64,000 nucleotides of DNA, taken from the NCBI GenBank assembly GCA_902362725.1, contig CABIXM010000008.1:1-64000 (forward strand), read 5' to 3'. Position numbers and translations under genes: made by a program. The notes below the pieces were generated by a model, which searched no databases, was not told where the DNA came from, and worked only from the letters and a program-made list of their open reading frames with translations. This document shows positions 9,600 to 18,844 of the stretch, piece after piece. The DNA comes from Clostridiaceae bacterium. GTDB lineage: Bacteria; Bacillota; Clostridia; Lachnospirales; Lachnospiraceae. Every line of letters begins with the position of its first letter. Position 1 is the stretch's first letter.

Positions 9600-10225
9600 A
9601 TGAAATCGAAATTGTAAAGCCTATGGATATCGAGAAGCGCAGTATGGCGATTATCACGGAGGAGCTTCATGGCCGCACCTGGCCGGAGCCGGAGTTCTCC
9701 ATCGTGAAGCGCTGTATCCATACTTCTGCGGACTTTGATTACGCGGACAATCTGTGCTTCTCGGAGCATGCGGCGCAGATCGGCGTGGAGGCTTTGAACA
9801 GGGGCGCCTCCATCGTGACAGATACCCAGATGGCAGCCTCCGGTATCAACAAAAAACGGATGCGGGAATGCGGCGGAGAGGTATACTGCTTCATGAGCGA
9901 TCCGGATGTGGCTGCGGAAGCCAAAGAACGGGGCTGCACCCGGGCGGCTGTCTGCATGGAGCGGGCGGCGGCGCTTCAGAAGCCTCTGATCATCGCAGTG
10001 GGCAACGCGCCGACGGCTCTCATTCGTCTTTATGAGCTGATTCAGGAGGGAAAAATCAAGCCAGAGCTTATCATCGGCGCTCCGGTGGGCTTTGTGAATG
10101 TGGTGGAAGCGAAAGAGCTGATTATGACAGCGGGCATTCCGTATATTGTGCCGAGAGGGCGCAAGGGCGGCAGCAATATCGCGGCCACCATCTGCAACGC
10201 CATGTTGTATCAGGGCGGAAGATAA
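9593..10225 (+). CDS. cbiC: Cobalt-precorrin-8 methylmutase
   Basis: A 210-residue mutase that moves the C11 methyl group to C12, producing cobyrinic acid. The catalytic histidine H43 lies in [11 protein letters not shown], the CbiC/CobH hallmark. [12 protein letters not shown] and the glycine-rich [14 protein letters not shown] end segment are also family-typical. GGAGGAAGG sits upstream within the end of cbiP, and the two genes overlap, suggesting coupling. Confidence 0.95.
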   Translation: MLNEIEIVKPMDIEKRSMAIITEELHGRTWPEPEFSIVKRCIHTSADFDYADNLCFSEHAAQIGVEALNRGASIVTDTQMAASGINKKRMRECGGEVYCFMSDPDVAAEAKERGCTRAAVCMERAAALQKPLIIAVGNAPTALIRLYELIQEGKIKPELIIGAPVGFVNVVEAKELIMTAGIPYIVPRGRKGGSNIAATICNAMLYQGGR

Positions 10226-10270
10226 GGCTCTGGCGTGATGAAGCAACAAAAAAATGAAAGCGTGAAAATT

Positions 10271-11338
10271 ATGGAGTTAGATAACTATATCGAACAAATC
10301 AAGCCTCTGGATGAGGATGCCGTAAATGCGGCCTGGGCCCACTGGGATTCCCTCTGTAAACCATTACGGGGCATGGGACGGCTGGAAGAAATGGTAGCCC
10401 AGCTGGCAGGTATCTACGGAACCGCGCAGCTCGGTGAAGTCGCGGATCTGAAACCGGTGGTCGTCATCATGGGCGCAGACAACGGCGTGGTAGCCGAGGG
10501 CGTCAGCCAGACCGGAAGCGAGGTCACAGCCCAGGTGCTGGAAAATATGGGCGATCGCAAATCCTCCGTCTGTATCATGTCCAGGCAGATGGGCATCGAG
10601 GTTATCCCGGTAAACATCGGTATGTTCGTGGACGGACAGCATCCCCGGATCTGGAACAGGGTAGTCCGTTACGGCACTGCCAATATGGCCAAGGAACCGG
10701 CCATGAGCCGAGAAGAGGCCATTCAGGCCATTGAGACCGGAATCCAGGTGGTGAAAGATCTCTATGAGGCGGGCCATCGCATGATCATCACCGGAGAAAT
10801 GGGGATCGGCAACACCACGCCCAGCTCCGCCATGGCGGCAGTGCTGCTGGACAAAGACGTGGCTGAAGTCACAGGCCGTGGCGCGGGACTTTCCAGCGCC
10901 GGACTGGAGCATAAAATGGAAGTCATTCGTCGGGCTATCGAGGTGAATCAGCCGGATAAGAACGACATTCTGGACGTGCTTTCCAAGGTGGGAAGCCTGG
11001 ATATCGCGGGCATGCTCGGCTGCTATCTGGGCGGAGCCATGATGGGCGTACCGGTCCTGATTGACGGTTTTATTTCCTCCATTTCCGCTTACTGCGCGGT
11101 GCAGCTTGCACCGGAAAGTAAAGCGTATATGGTGCCGACCCACTGCTCCGCGGAGCCTGCGGGACGGATGATGCTGGACGCGCTGGGAATGACTGCGCCC
11201 ATTCAGGCGGGCATGCATTTGGGCGAGGGAACCGGAGCCGTGACAGCCTATAGCCTGTATCAGTACGCCCTGGCGCTCTACAACGGATTGCCCAGCTTTG
11301 CGGAAGGCAAGGTGGAGAAATATACACACCAGAAGTAA
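10271..11338 (+). CDS. cobT: Nicotinate-nucleotide--dimethylbenzimidazole phosphoribosyltransferase
   Basis: About 355 residues. CobT transfers phosphoribose from nicotinate mononucleotide to the lower-ligand base to give alpha-ribazole phosphate. Family signatures are VVIMGADNGVVAEG, GEMGIGNTTPSSA and the catalytic glutamate in MHLGEGTGAVTA. The usual GSLGRLE appears here as RGMGRLEE. The start is uncertain. The chosen ATG gives a normal-length N-terminus, while a GTG/ATG pair at 10235/10238 adds 11-12 residues and has a slightly better AAGG ribosome site. It closes the first run of corrin genes before the lipoprotein gene. Confidence 0.93.
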   Translation: MELDNYIEQIKPLDEDAVNAAWAHWDSLCKPLRGMGRLEEMVAQLAGIYGTAQLGEVADLKPVVVIMGADNGVVAEGVSQTGSEVTAQVLENMGDRKSSVCIMSRQMGIEVIPVNIGMFVDGQHPRIWNRVVRYGTANMAKEPAMSREEAIQAIETGIQVVKDLYEAGHRMIITGEMGIGNTTPSSAMAAVLLDKDVAEVTGRGAGLSSAGLEHKMEVIRRAIEVNQPDKNDILDVLSKVGSLDIAGMLGCYLGGAMMGVPVLIDGFISSISAYCAVQLAPESKAYMVPTHCSAEPAGRMMLDALGMTAPIQAGMHLGEGTGAVTAYSLYQYALALYNGLPSFAEGKVEKYTHQK

Positions 11339-11409
11339 AAAGTGCGGAAAATTAAGAGTTTCTTAATGGGAAAACTGGCATGATATTTGATAGAATAAAG
11401 CTGACACAA

Positions 11410-11429
11410 TAAATACTTGAAAGTATTTA
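11410..11429. promoter_or_regulatory. 20-bp palindrome upstream of the lipoprotein gene
   Basis: Two perfect 9-bp arms around a GA centre (TAAATACTT and AAGTATTTA) lie six bases before the GGAGGTGCGGGT ribosome site of the next gene. A TAGAAT hexamer (11391-11396) just upstream could be a -10 element, but no matching -35 is clear. The palindrome could be an operator or a small RNA hairpin; the sequence alone does not decide. Confidence 0.45.
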
Positions 11430-11444
11430 CATGGAGGTGCGGGT

Positions 11445-12569
11445 ATGAAAAATAAGTGCGCAAGGCTTCTGACAGCGGCTGTGGTGCTGCTGATGGTGGT
11501 TATGGTGCTGTCTTTGAGTGGCTGCGGAAAAAAGAACGATGTGGAAAATGGAACCGTGGATGGAACAGAGCAGACGGATACGGCGACAGACACAGAAGCG
11601 GCAGAAAATACGGCAGATACGCCGGACGATGCAGACATAGCCGCATCTGAGAACTCGGACAGCAGCGACCCGGAAGCTCCCAGCTTCGCGGCTCTCCAGT
11701 ACGTGGATTTCACCTTCTCCAGCGGCGCGGGAGCCTGGGCCACCCAGCTGAATATCCGGCCGGACGGCAGCTTTTCCGGGGAATACTGGGACATGGACAT
11801 GGGAAGCAGCGGAGACGGTTACCCCAACGGAACCCAGTACGGCAATACCTTTACCGGGAAATTTACTGATTTACAGAAGGTCAATGACTATACCTGGGCC
11901 ATGAAGCTTGACGAAATCAACTACACGTATGAGATAGGAAAAGAAGAGATCCTGGATCAGATTCTCTATTCCTACACGGAGGCTTACGGTCTGGACGGTG
12001 CGGACGAGGTCGATATCTATCTGCCCGGGGCTCCGGTTTCTGAGCTGCCGGAGGAGTTTTTACAGTGGGCGTGCAGCAATTATGATCGTTTTGAGGCCGA
12101 AGAGAACGGTCTTCCCTGCTACGGCCTTTACAATGTGGAGGGCGCAGAGGGATTTTCCGGCTATGATTTCATCGATACAGCGGTGGAATATGTGGAAAAC
12201 GCGGCAAAGGCAGATCAGGAGATTGTCCGTTCCCTTCAGGAGGATCCCTCCCTTACCCAGATGGATATGAATGTAAAGAGCAAGGAGCGCTATGATAACT
12301 GGGATGCAGCCCTGAATCTGGTCTGGTATCAGCTGAAGATGAAGGGCGTTCTGAAGGACGAAGACATGGAACAGCTTCTTACGGAGCAGCGGGAATGGAT
12401 CAAAGAGAAAGAAGAAGCCGCGCAGAAGGCCGGAGAAGGGTCAGAGGGCGGCAGCATATGGGCGTGCCTGGTCAATGACAAAGCGGCAGAGCTTACGAAG
12501 GAGCGAACCTATGTTCTTCTGAATATCCTGCTGGAGGCAGCAGGCCGGGAAACTGTGACGATGGAGTAA
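11445..12569 (+). CDS. Putative lipoprotein with a C-terminal LprI-like (DUF1311) domain
   Basis: A 374-residue protein with a signal peptide (MKNKCARLL, a hydrophobic core, then lipobox LSGC near residue 26). Its mature part would be anchored outside the membrane by a lipidated cysteine. An acidic, low-complexity linker rich in D, T, A and E fills residues about 30-75. The middle part is unrecognised and rich in aromatic residues and glycine. Residues about 280-365 resemble the LprI/DUF1311 fold: a YDNWDAALN helix, then LLTEQREWIKEKEEAA, a GGS loop and LTKERTYVLL. It lies between cobT and cbiD in the same direction and has its own leader with a palindrome. A corrinoid- or cobalt-related surface role is only a guess from position. 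Confidence 0.7.
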   Translation: MKNKCARLLTAAVVLLMVVMVLSLSGCGKKNDVENGTVDGTEQTDTATDTEAAENTADTPDDADIAASENSDSSDPEAPSFAALQYVDFTFSSGAGAWATQLNIRPDGSFSGEYWDMDMGSSGDGYPNGTQYGNTFTGKFTDLQKVNDYTWAMKLDEINYTYEIGKEEILDQILYSYTEAYGLDGADEVDIYLPGAPVSELPEEFLQWACSNYDRFEAEENGLPCYGLYNVEGAEGFSGYDFIDTAVEYVENAAKADQEIVRSLQEDPSLTQMDMNVKSKERYDNWDAALNLVWYQLKMKGVLKDEDMEQLLTEQREWIKEKEEAAQKAGEGSEGGSIWACLVNDKAAELTKERTYVLLNILLEAAGRETVTME

Positions 12570-12575
12570 AAATCG

Positions 12576-13751
12576 ATGCTGGATCAATACGTCTATAAAA
12601 ACAACAAAAAAATGCGGATGGGCTATACCACCGGATCCTGCGCCGCGGCGGCTTCCAAGGCGGCGGCCTGGATGCTGCTTCACGGGCAGATTCTGCCGGA
12701 GGTAGAGCTGATGACGCCAAAGGGCATCGGCCTCCATCTGGAGGTGCTGGATCCGAAGCTTTCCAAAGGGGAGGTCTCCTGCGCGATCCGGAAAGACGCA
12801 GGAGATGATCCGGATGTGACCGACGGACTTCTGATCTATGCCACAGTCAGCAAGACAGAAAAGCCCGGCGTCACCCTAGACGGCGGCGAGGGCGTAGGCC
12901 GGGTAACCCGGGTGGGCCTGGAGCAGGCTGTGGGCGACGCAGCCATCAATAAAGTGCCCCGTCAGATGATTCGCGAGGGCGTGGAGGAGATCTGCAGGGA
13001 GGCCGGATATACCGGCGGCCTTTCGGTGATCATTTCCATTCCGGGGGGTGAGGAGCTGGCCCGGAAGACCTTCAACCCCAGGCTTGGTATCGTAGGGGGC
13101 ATTTCTGTCCTGGGAACCAGCGGGATCGTGGAGCCCATGAGCGAGGAGGCCCTGATTCAGACGATCCGGGTGGACATCAAAATGCAGCTGTCCGGAGGAC
13201 GGAGCTATCTGGTGCTGGTGCCGGGCAATTACGGTCTGGATTTTCTGGAGGATTATGAGCCGGAGGTGCTGAAGCGTTCCGTCAAATACAGTAATTTTCT
13301 GGGAGAAGCCATCGACGCGGCGGTGGAATTCGGCGCAAAGGGCATTCTGCTGGTGGGACATATTGGGAAGCTGGTGAAGCTGGCCGCAGGGATTATGAAC
13401 ACCCACTCCCGCAACGCCGATGCCCGGATGGATATCCTGACGGCCCACGCGGCGGTGCTGGGCGCGGACCAGGAGACAGCGGCCCGGCTAATGGACTGCA
13501 TCACCACGGACGAGGCGTTGGATATCCTGAAGGAGAAAGGACTGCTGGAGCCGGTGATGAAGCGGCTGATGGAGCGGATGGAATTCTATGTGGATCACCG
13601 GAGCGGCAAGAGCCTGGAGCGGGGAATCCTGACCTTTTCCCTGGAGCAGGGAGTGCTGGGTGAATCCACAGATGTGCGGCGGCTGATAACCTGTGTGAAA
13701 GCGGAAATCGAGCAGACAGAGTCTGAAGGAACAGAAAAACTGACAGAGTAA
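12576..13751 (+). CDS. cbiD: Cobalt-precorrin-5B C1-methyltransferase
   Basis: A 391-residue CbiD. This non-canonical methylase methylates C1 of cobalt-precorrin-5B in the anaerobic pathway only, so it marks the route as oxygen-independent. The N-terminal GYTTGSCAAAASKAAA is diagnostic. GEGVGRVTRVGL, ISIPGGEELARKTFNPRLGI and HIGKLVKLAAGI follow in the order expected. It starts six bases after the lipoprotein gene, so both probably share a transcript. Confidence 0.96.
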   Translation: MLDQYVYKNNKKMRMGYTTGSCAAAASKAAAWMLLHGQILPEVELMTPKGIGLHLEVLDPKLSKGEVSCAIRKDAGDDPDVTDGLLIYATVSKTEKPGVTLDGGEGVGRVTRVGLEQAVGDAAINKVPRQMIREGVEEICREAGYTGGLSVIISIPGGEELARKTFNPRLGIVGGISVLGTSGIVEPMSEEALIQTIRVDIKMQLSGGRSYLVLVPGNYGLDFLEDYEPEVLKRSVKYSNFLGEAIDAAVEFGAKGILLVGHIGKLVKLAAGIMNTHSRNADARMDILTAHAAVLGADQETAARLMDCITTDEALDILKEKGLLEPVMKRLMERMEFYVDHRSGKSLERGILTFSLEQGVLGESTDVRRLITCVKAEIEQTESEGTEKLTE

Positions 13752-13787
13752 GATAGAATAGATTTGGACAGGAAAGGAGATGACAGT

Positions 13788-14834
13788 ATGAAGCTCGCAA
13801 TCATTGCATTTACCAGAGCAGGGTGTACGTTTGCGAAACGGATACGAGACGCGTATGAACAAAAAGGTAACACCTGTGTATGCCACTGCAAAGGCAGGGA
13901 TGCAGCTGAATGGGGCATTCCGGTGCTGGAGGGTTCCCTGAAGGAATGGACCGGGAACATGTTCCGGGAATGCGACAGCCTGCTGTTCATCGGGGCCGCC
14001 GGAATCGCAGTGCGCGCAATCGCTCCCTTCGTGGCCAGTAAGGCCTCTGATCCGGCAGTTCTGGTTATGGACGAGCAGGGTCATTTCGTCATTTCTCTGC
14101 TGTCCGGGCACCTGGGCGGGGCCAATGCGCTGACCAGGGAGATAGCGGCCCTGGTGGGAGCTGTGCCGGTCATCACCACCGCTACTGACGCGGGCGGCCG
14201 CTTCTCAGTGGACGATTTTGCCCGCCGGGAACATCTGTATCTGGACAGCCTGCCTCTGGCGAAAGCGGTGGCGGCGGATATTCTGGAGCAGCGGACCATC
14301 GGTCTCTACAGCGATTTTGAAGTGGTTGGGCAGATTCCGCCGGAGCTGTCCATTCAGAAAAAGGACGGGCTTGGCATCAGTATCTCTGTGGACGAAACCT
14401 ACGATCCCTTTCCCAGAACCCTGCACCTGGTGCCGCGCATCGCGGTACTGGGCGTCGGCTGCAAGAAGGGGACTCCTGTGGAGCGCATCAAAGCGCTGGT
14501 GGAGCAGGTGCTTATGCAGAATCAGCTTTCAAAGCACGCCATCGCCAGGATAGTTTCCATTGATCTGAAGAAGGAGGAGCCGGGGCTTCTGGCCTTCTGC
14601 GAGGCCTGGAAGCTGCCCTTTCAGACCTACACGGCGGCAGAACTGGAAGACGTGGAATGTGAGGGCGGTTTTACCGAATCTTCCTTTGTCCGGCAGATCA
14701 CCGGCGTAGGAAATGTATGCGAGCGCAGCGCCCTGCTGGCCGCAGGAAGAAAAAAGCTCTTTCAGCGGAAGGTGGCCCAGAACGGTGTGACCGTGGCGAT
14801 TGCGCTGGAGGAATATACGGTAAACTTTGGATAA
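13788..14834 (+). CDS. cbiG: Cobalt-precorrin-5A hydrolase
   Basis: About 348 residues. CbiG opens the delta-lactone of cobalt-precorrin-5A and releases acetaldehyde. The N-terminal part has FIGAAGIAVRAIAPFV, and DEQGHFVISLLSGHLGGANALT in the middle is a strong CbiG signature. The C-terminal domain begins near IAVLGVGCKKGTP. A TTG further upstream would add eight residues, but AGGAGA is placed correctly for this ATG. It lies between cbiD and the cbiJ-E-T fusion. Confidence 0.94.
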   Translation: MKLAIIAFTRAGCTFAKRIRDAYEQKGNTCVCHCKGRDAAEWGIPVLEGSLKEWTGNMFRECDSLLFIGAAGIAVRAIAPFVASKASDPAVLVMDEQGHFVISLLSGHLGGANALTREIAALVGAVPVITTATDAGGRFSVDDFARREHLYLDSLPLAKAVAADILEQRTIGLYSDFEVVGQIPPELSIQKKDGLGISISVDETYDPFPRTLHLVPRIAVLGVGCKKGTPVERIKALVEQVLMQNQLSKHAIARIVSIDLKKEEPGLLAFCEAWKLPFQTYTAAELEDVECEGGFTESSFVRQITGVGNVCERSALLAAGRKKLFQRKVAQNGVTVAIALEEYTVNFG

Positions 14835-14859
14835 ATGAAGGATAAAGAGGGACAGGTGC

Positions 14860-16884
14860 ATGAAACAGGTAATTGTATTTGCAGGAACTACAGAAGGAAG
14901 ACAGTTAAGCGCCTGGCTGGCGGCAGCAGGGGTGGAGACCCTGTGCAGCGTAGCCACCGAATATGGAGAACTGCTGGTGGAAAAGCAGCCCCATCTGAGC
15001 GTCCACCAGGGACGTATGCTCCCGGAGGAGATGGAACAGCTTTTCGCAGAAGAGGGAAAGCCCCTGGTGCTGGATGTGACCCATCCGTACGCGGTGGCCG
15101 TGTCGGCGAATATCAAGGCGGCCTGCGAGAAGACCGGGTGCGAGTATCTGCGTCTGATTCGTCCCTCGTTGATGAATAAAAATGCATGTAAGACTGCGGA
15201 AGAAATTGTAGTAGTCGAGAGTGTGGAGGCCGCAGTAAACTTTTTGAAAACGACGGAAGGTTCCATTTTTGTTACCACAGGCAGCAAGGAATTAGCCAAA
15301 TTTACTGCTCTGCCAGACTACCAGAACCGTGTATACGCCCGTGTCCTGGCGACCCCGGAAGTCGTGACCCAGTGTACCGAAGCAGGTTTCACAGGCCCCC
15401 ATCTTATCTGTATGCAGGGCCCTTTCTCCAAAGAACTGAATCTGGCCATGCTTCGCAGCATCGGCGCAGCCTGGATGGTTACCAAGGAAGCAGGCCGCGC
15501 AGGCGGCTTTGAGGAAAAAATGACCGCCGCCAAAGAGGCTGGAGTCAAAGTTGTGCTGATAGGCCGCCCACGGGAGCAGGCAGGACTGTCCATTGAGGAA
15601 GGCGTGAAGCTGCTGGCGGAGCGGTTCCATATCCCATCTGATTTGACGGATTCTCGTGACGAGAAAAACGGACGAATCGCATACTTAGTCGGCATCGGCA
15701 TGGGTACCCCCGACCACCTGACCGGCGAAGCCCGCGCTGCCTTCGAAAAGGCTGACTGCATCCTGGGTTCCGGCCGCATGTTGGATTCTTTTAAAACTAC
15801 CAGAAAGCCTTTATTCGACGCTTATGATCCGGCGAAAATGCTGACTTACGTTCAGGAGCACCCGGAACACCGCACTATCGCCGTAGCCCTGTCCGGCGAC
15901 GTGGGCTTCTACAGCGGAGCCAGGCGTCTGATCAGCACCTTTGGAAATGCGGGCATCCGCACAGAACTCATCACGGGCATCTCCTCCGTGACCTATTTCT
16001 GCAGCCGCCTGCAGATTCCCTGGGAGGACGTGAAGCTCATGAGCATCCATGGGCGCCGGGAGAATCTGATTGCGGCGGTACGCACCCATTTCCGCACCTT
16101 CACGTTGCTGGGCGGCAGAGACAATGTAGCGTCCTTATGTGAAAAACTGGAAAAATATGGATTCGAAAACGTGAAGCTCTACATCGGCGAACGCCTTCAC
16201 TACCCGGAGGAGCGTATCACCGAGGGCACGCCCGCGGAGCTGAAGGAGAAAGCCTTTGACAGCCTCTGCGTGGCCATCATCGAAAACCCGTCTTACATGA
16301 GCGGACTTCGAAGCTGCATCCCCGATGAAGAGTTTCAGCGGGGCGACGCACCCATGACGAAGAGTGAGGTGCGCAGTCTCTCCGTGGCCAAGCTGAATCT
16401 GAACCGGGATTCCATCGCCTGGGACATCGGCGCGGGAACCGGCTCTGTCACCATCGAGATGGCGCTGGCAGCCGCGGATGGTGAAGTGTACGCCATCGAG
16501 AAAAAGCCCGCGGCGGCAGCCCTTATCGAGGAGAACGCAAGAAGATTCGGCACGCCCAACGTGGAGGTCCATGTGGGAACGGCCCCGGAGGCCCTGACTG
16601 ACCTGCCCGCCCCGACCCACGCCTTTATCGGCGGCTCCTCGGGCAACATGAAAGAGATTTTACAGCTTCTGCTTGCGAAAAATCCGCAGGTCCGCGTGGT
16701 AATAAACGCCATTACACTGGAGACCGTGGCGGAGGCCAACAGCTGCTTCAAGGAGCTTGGCTTCACGGACTTGGACATTACCCAGATTCAGGCGGCCAAG
16801 GCCAAAAAGGTGGGGCCCTACGAGATGATGATGGGTCAGAATCCGGTCTACATCTTCGCCGGAACCGGAAAGGGGGAAGCATAA
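14860..16884 (+). CDS. cbiJ-cbiE-cbiT: Trifunctional CbiJ-CbiE-CbiT: cobalt-precorrin-6A reductase / precorrin-7 C5- and precorrin-6B C15-methyltransferase
   Basis: A 674-residue, three-domain protein. Residues 1 to about 262 are the reductase CbiJ/CobK (IVFAGTTEGRQLS at the start, VLDVTHPYAVAVS, VFVTTGSKELAKF-like core). Residues about 271-480 are the CbiE C5-methylase (YLVGIGMGTPDHLT, ALSGDVGFYSGA). Residues about 484-674 are CbiT, the C15-methylase/decarboxylase (DIGAGTGSVTIEMA, GGSSGNMKEIL). CbiE-CbiT together correspond to CobL of the aerobic pathway; having the reductase on the same chain joins three successive steps. It ends directly against the cbiA start. No frame interruption was seen. 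Confidence 0.95.
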   Translation: MKQVIVFAGTTEGRQLSAWLAAAGVETLCSVATEYGELLVEKQPHLSVHQGRMLPEEMEQLFAEEGKPLVLDVTHPYAVAVSANIKAACEKTGCEYLRLIRPSLMNKNACKTAEEIVVVESVEAAVNFLKTTEGSIFVTTGSKELAKFTALPDYQNRVYARVLATPEVVTQCTEAGFTGPHLICMQGPFSKELNLAMLRSIGAAWMVTKEAGRAGGFEEKMTAAKEAGVKVVLIGRPREQAGLSIEEGVKLLAERFHIPSDLTDSRDEKNGRIAYLVGIGMGTPDHLTGEARAAFEKADCILGSGRMLDSFKTTRKPLFDAYDPAKMLTYVQEHPEHRTIAVALSGDVGFYSGARRLISTFGNAGIRTELITGISSVTYFCSRLQIPWEDVKLMSIHGRRENLIAAVRTHFRTFTLLGGRDNVASLCEKLEKYGFENVKLYIGERLHYPEERITEGTPAELKEKAFDSLCVAIIENPSYMSGLRSCIPDEEFQRGDAPMTKSEVRSLSVAKLNLNRDSIAWDIGAGTGSVTIEMALAAADGEVYAIEKKPAAAALIEENARRFGTPNVEVHVGTAPEALTDLPAPTHAFIGGSSGNMKEILQLLLAKNPQVRVVINAITLETVAEANSCFKELGFTDLDITQIQAAKAKKVGPYEMMMGQNPVYIFAGTGKGEA

Positions 16885-18279
16885 ATGAGACTGCCGAGAA
16901 TTATGCTGGCCGCTCCTGCCAGCGGCAGCGGCAAAACTTTGATTACCTGCGGCATCCTGCAGGCTCTGGTAAACCGCGGTTTCCGTGTGGCCTCCTTTAA
17001 ATGTGGCCCTGACTACATCGACCCCATGTTTCATAGCAGGGTCATCGGCGTGAAATCCGGCAATCTGGACACTTTTTTCACGGATAAGGCGACCACCCGT
17101 TACCTGTTTGGCCGAAGTGCTGCGGAGGCGGAGATTTCCGTGGTCGAGGGCGTCATGGGTTATTATGATGGACTTGGCGGCATCTCTGAGGAGGCCAGCT
17201 CTTCGGACGTGGCGGCGGCTCTTAATATGCCCGTGGTGCTGGTGGTGAACTGCAGGGGTATGAGCATTTCTGTGGTACCGCTGATCAAGGGCTTCCTGGA
17301 ATATCAGACTCCCAGCCGCATCAAGGGCGTCATTTTAAATCAGATGCCGAAGTCCCTGTACGCCGACATGAAGGCGCAAATTGAACGGTGGCTGCCGGTG
17401 AAGGTGCTGGGCTACGTGCCGAAGGTGGACGATCTGGTGCTGGAAAGCCGTCATCTGGGCCTGGTGCTTCCGGGTGAAATCGAGAGCCTGAAAGAGAAGC
17501 TGAACCGCCTGGCTGCCGTATTGGAGGAAAGCATCGATCTGGACGCTTTTCTGGCTTTGGCCTATGAAGCGCCGGATTTTACCTACGAGACGCCGGAGCT
17601 TCCGAAGCTCTCCGGTGAAAAAAAGGTCCGCATCGGCGTGGCGGAGGACGACGCCTTTTGCTTCACCTATCGGGATAATTTTCAGATGCTTAAGGATATG
17701 GGTGCGGAGCTGGTTCCATTTTCCCCCATAAAGGATGAGAAGCTGCCGAAAGGCATCGACGGCCTCATCTTAAGCGGCGGCTATCCGGAGCTGCACGCGA
17801 AGGCGCTGAGCGAAAACGCATCCATGCGAAGGGCTATTCACGACGCAGTGGTGGCGGGACTCCCCTGTATCGCCGAGTGCGGCGGCTTTCTTTACTTGCA
17901 CCGGATCCTGGAAGGCTCCGACGGCGTAGAGTATCCAATGGCGGATGTGATCGGGGCACGGGCCTACCGGACGGATCGGCTGTCTCGTTTCGGCTATATC
18001 GAGCTGGAGGCGAAACAGGATCAGCTCATTTTAAAAGAGGGAGAAAAGGGCCGGGGGCACGAATTTCATTACTGGGAAAGCGAGGACTGCGGCGACGCCA
18101 TCCACGCGAAGAAACCCTTACGGAAGCGGAACTGGGACTGCGTACATGGCACGCCGACCCTGTATGCGGGCTTTCCCCATCTCTTCTTCTATTCCAATCC
18201 GGCCATGGCCTGGAATTTTTTACAGAAATGTAGTAACGATTCCATACAGCCCGAAGCACCTGCTGCTGAGGGCGTATAA
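16885..18279 (+). CDS. cbiA: Cobyrinate a,c-diamide synthase
   Basis: A 464-residue ATP-dependent glutamine amidotransferase that amidates the a and c carboxylates of cobyrinate. The phosphate loop APASGSGKT is at residues 8-16, with FKCGPDYIDPMFH shortly after. SGGYPELH and nucleophile C332 in IAECGGFLYL mark the C-terminal glutaminase domain. It is homologous to CbiP but has the shorter CbiA layout. Its ATG is immediately behind the preceding stop. Confidence 0.96.
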   Translation: MRLPRIMLAAPASGSGKTLITCGILQALVNRGFRVASFKCGPDYIDPMFHSRVIGVKSGNLDTFFTDKATTRYLFGRSAAEAEISVVEGVMGYYDGLGGISEEASSSDVAAALNMPVVLVVNCRGMSISVVPLIKGFLEYQTPSRIKGVILNQMPKSLYADMKAQIERWLPVKVLGYVPKVDDLVLESRHLGLVLPGEIESLKEKLNRLAAVLEESIDLDAFLALAYEAPDFTYETPELPKLSGEKKVRIGVAEDDAFCFTYRDNFQMLKDMGAELVPFSPIKDEKLPKGIDGLILSGGYPELHAKALSENASMRRAIHDAVVAGLPCIAECGGFLYLHRILEGSDGVEYPMADVIGARAYRTDRLSRFGYIELEAKQDQLILKEGEKGRGHEFHYWESEDCGDAIHAKKPLRKRNWDCVHGTPTLYAGFPHLFFYSNPAMAWNFLQKCSNDSIQPEAPAAEGV

Positions 18280-18304
18280 AAATGATTCAATGTGAGGAAT
18301 ATAG

Positions 18305-18844
18305 ATGCTTGCAGTGATTACAGGAGGCAGTGGAAGCGGCAAATCCGAATACGCGGAGAGCGTAGCCACTTCCTTGGCAAAACGGGACGGACTTCTCTTA
18401 TATTATATCGCCACTATGCGGCCCTTCGGCGCGGAGGGCATGTGGAGAGTGGAGCGCCACCGGAAGCTCCGGGCCGGAAAAGGCTTTGAGACGATAGAAT
18501 GTTATGTAAACCTGAAAGAACAGACCCTGCCGGAGAAGGGCGTGGTGCTGCTGGAGTGCATGTCGAACCTGACGGCCAACGAAATGTTTGAGCCGGAGGG
18601 CGCGGGTGACGACACCGTGGAGGCGGTGCTGGCAGGCGTGGAGGCATTGAGAGACCGCTGCGTCCACCTGGTCATTGTGACCAACGATATCTTTTCCGAC
18701 GGAATTACATATGATGAAGTAACGGCGCTGTATCAGGAACGGCTGGGCGAGATCAACCGGCGCATCGCGGCGGAGGCCGACCAGGCGGCGGAGGTGATCT
18801 GCGGCATTCCTTTGCAGCTTAAAAATAAAGGACAGAGCCTATGA
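18305..18844 (+). CDS. cobU: Adenosylcobinamide kinase / cobinamide-phosphate guanylyltransferase (divergent CobU)
   Basis: A 179-residue CobU. It phosphorylates adenosylcobinamide and then transfers GMP to it. GGSGSGKSE at residues 7-15 is the nucleotide loop. H52 in ERHRKLRAG is in the position of the histidine that carries GMP in classical CobU. The middle LLECMSNLTANEMF and VIVTNDIFSDGI segments are recognisable but divergent: the usual CLTLWLSN and VTNEVG forms are altered. The stop overlaps the cobS start by four bases (ATGA). A second, much shorter CobU-like gene lies at 25150. Confidence 0.87.
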   Translation: MLAVITGGSGSGKSEYAESVATSLAKRDGLLLYYIATMRPFGAEGMWRVERHRKLRAGKGFETIECYVNLKEQTLPEKGVVLLECMSNLTANEMFEPEGAGDDTVEAVLAGVEALRDRCVHLVIVTNDIFSDGITYDEVTALYQERLGEINRRIAAEADQAAEVICGIPLQLKNKGQSL

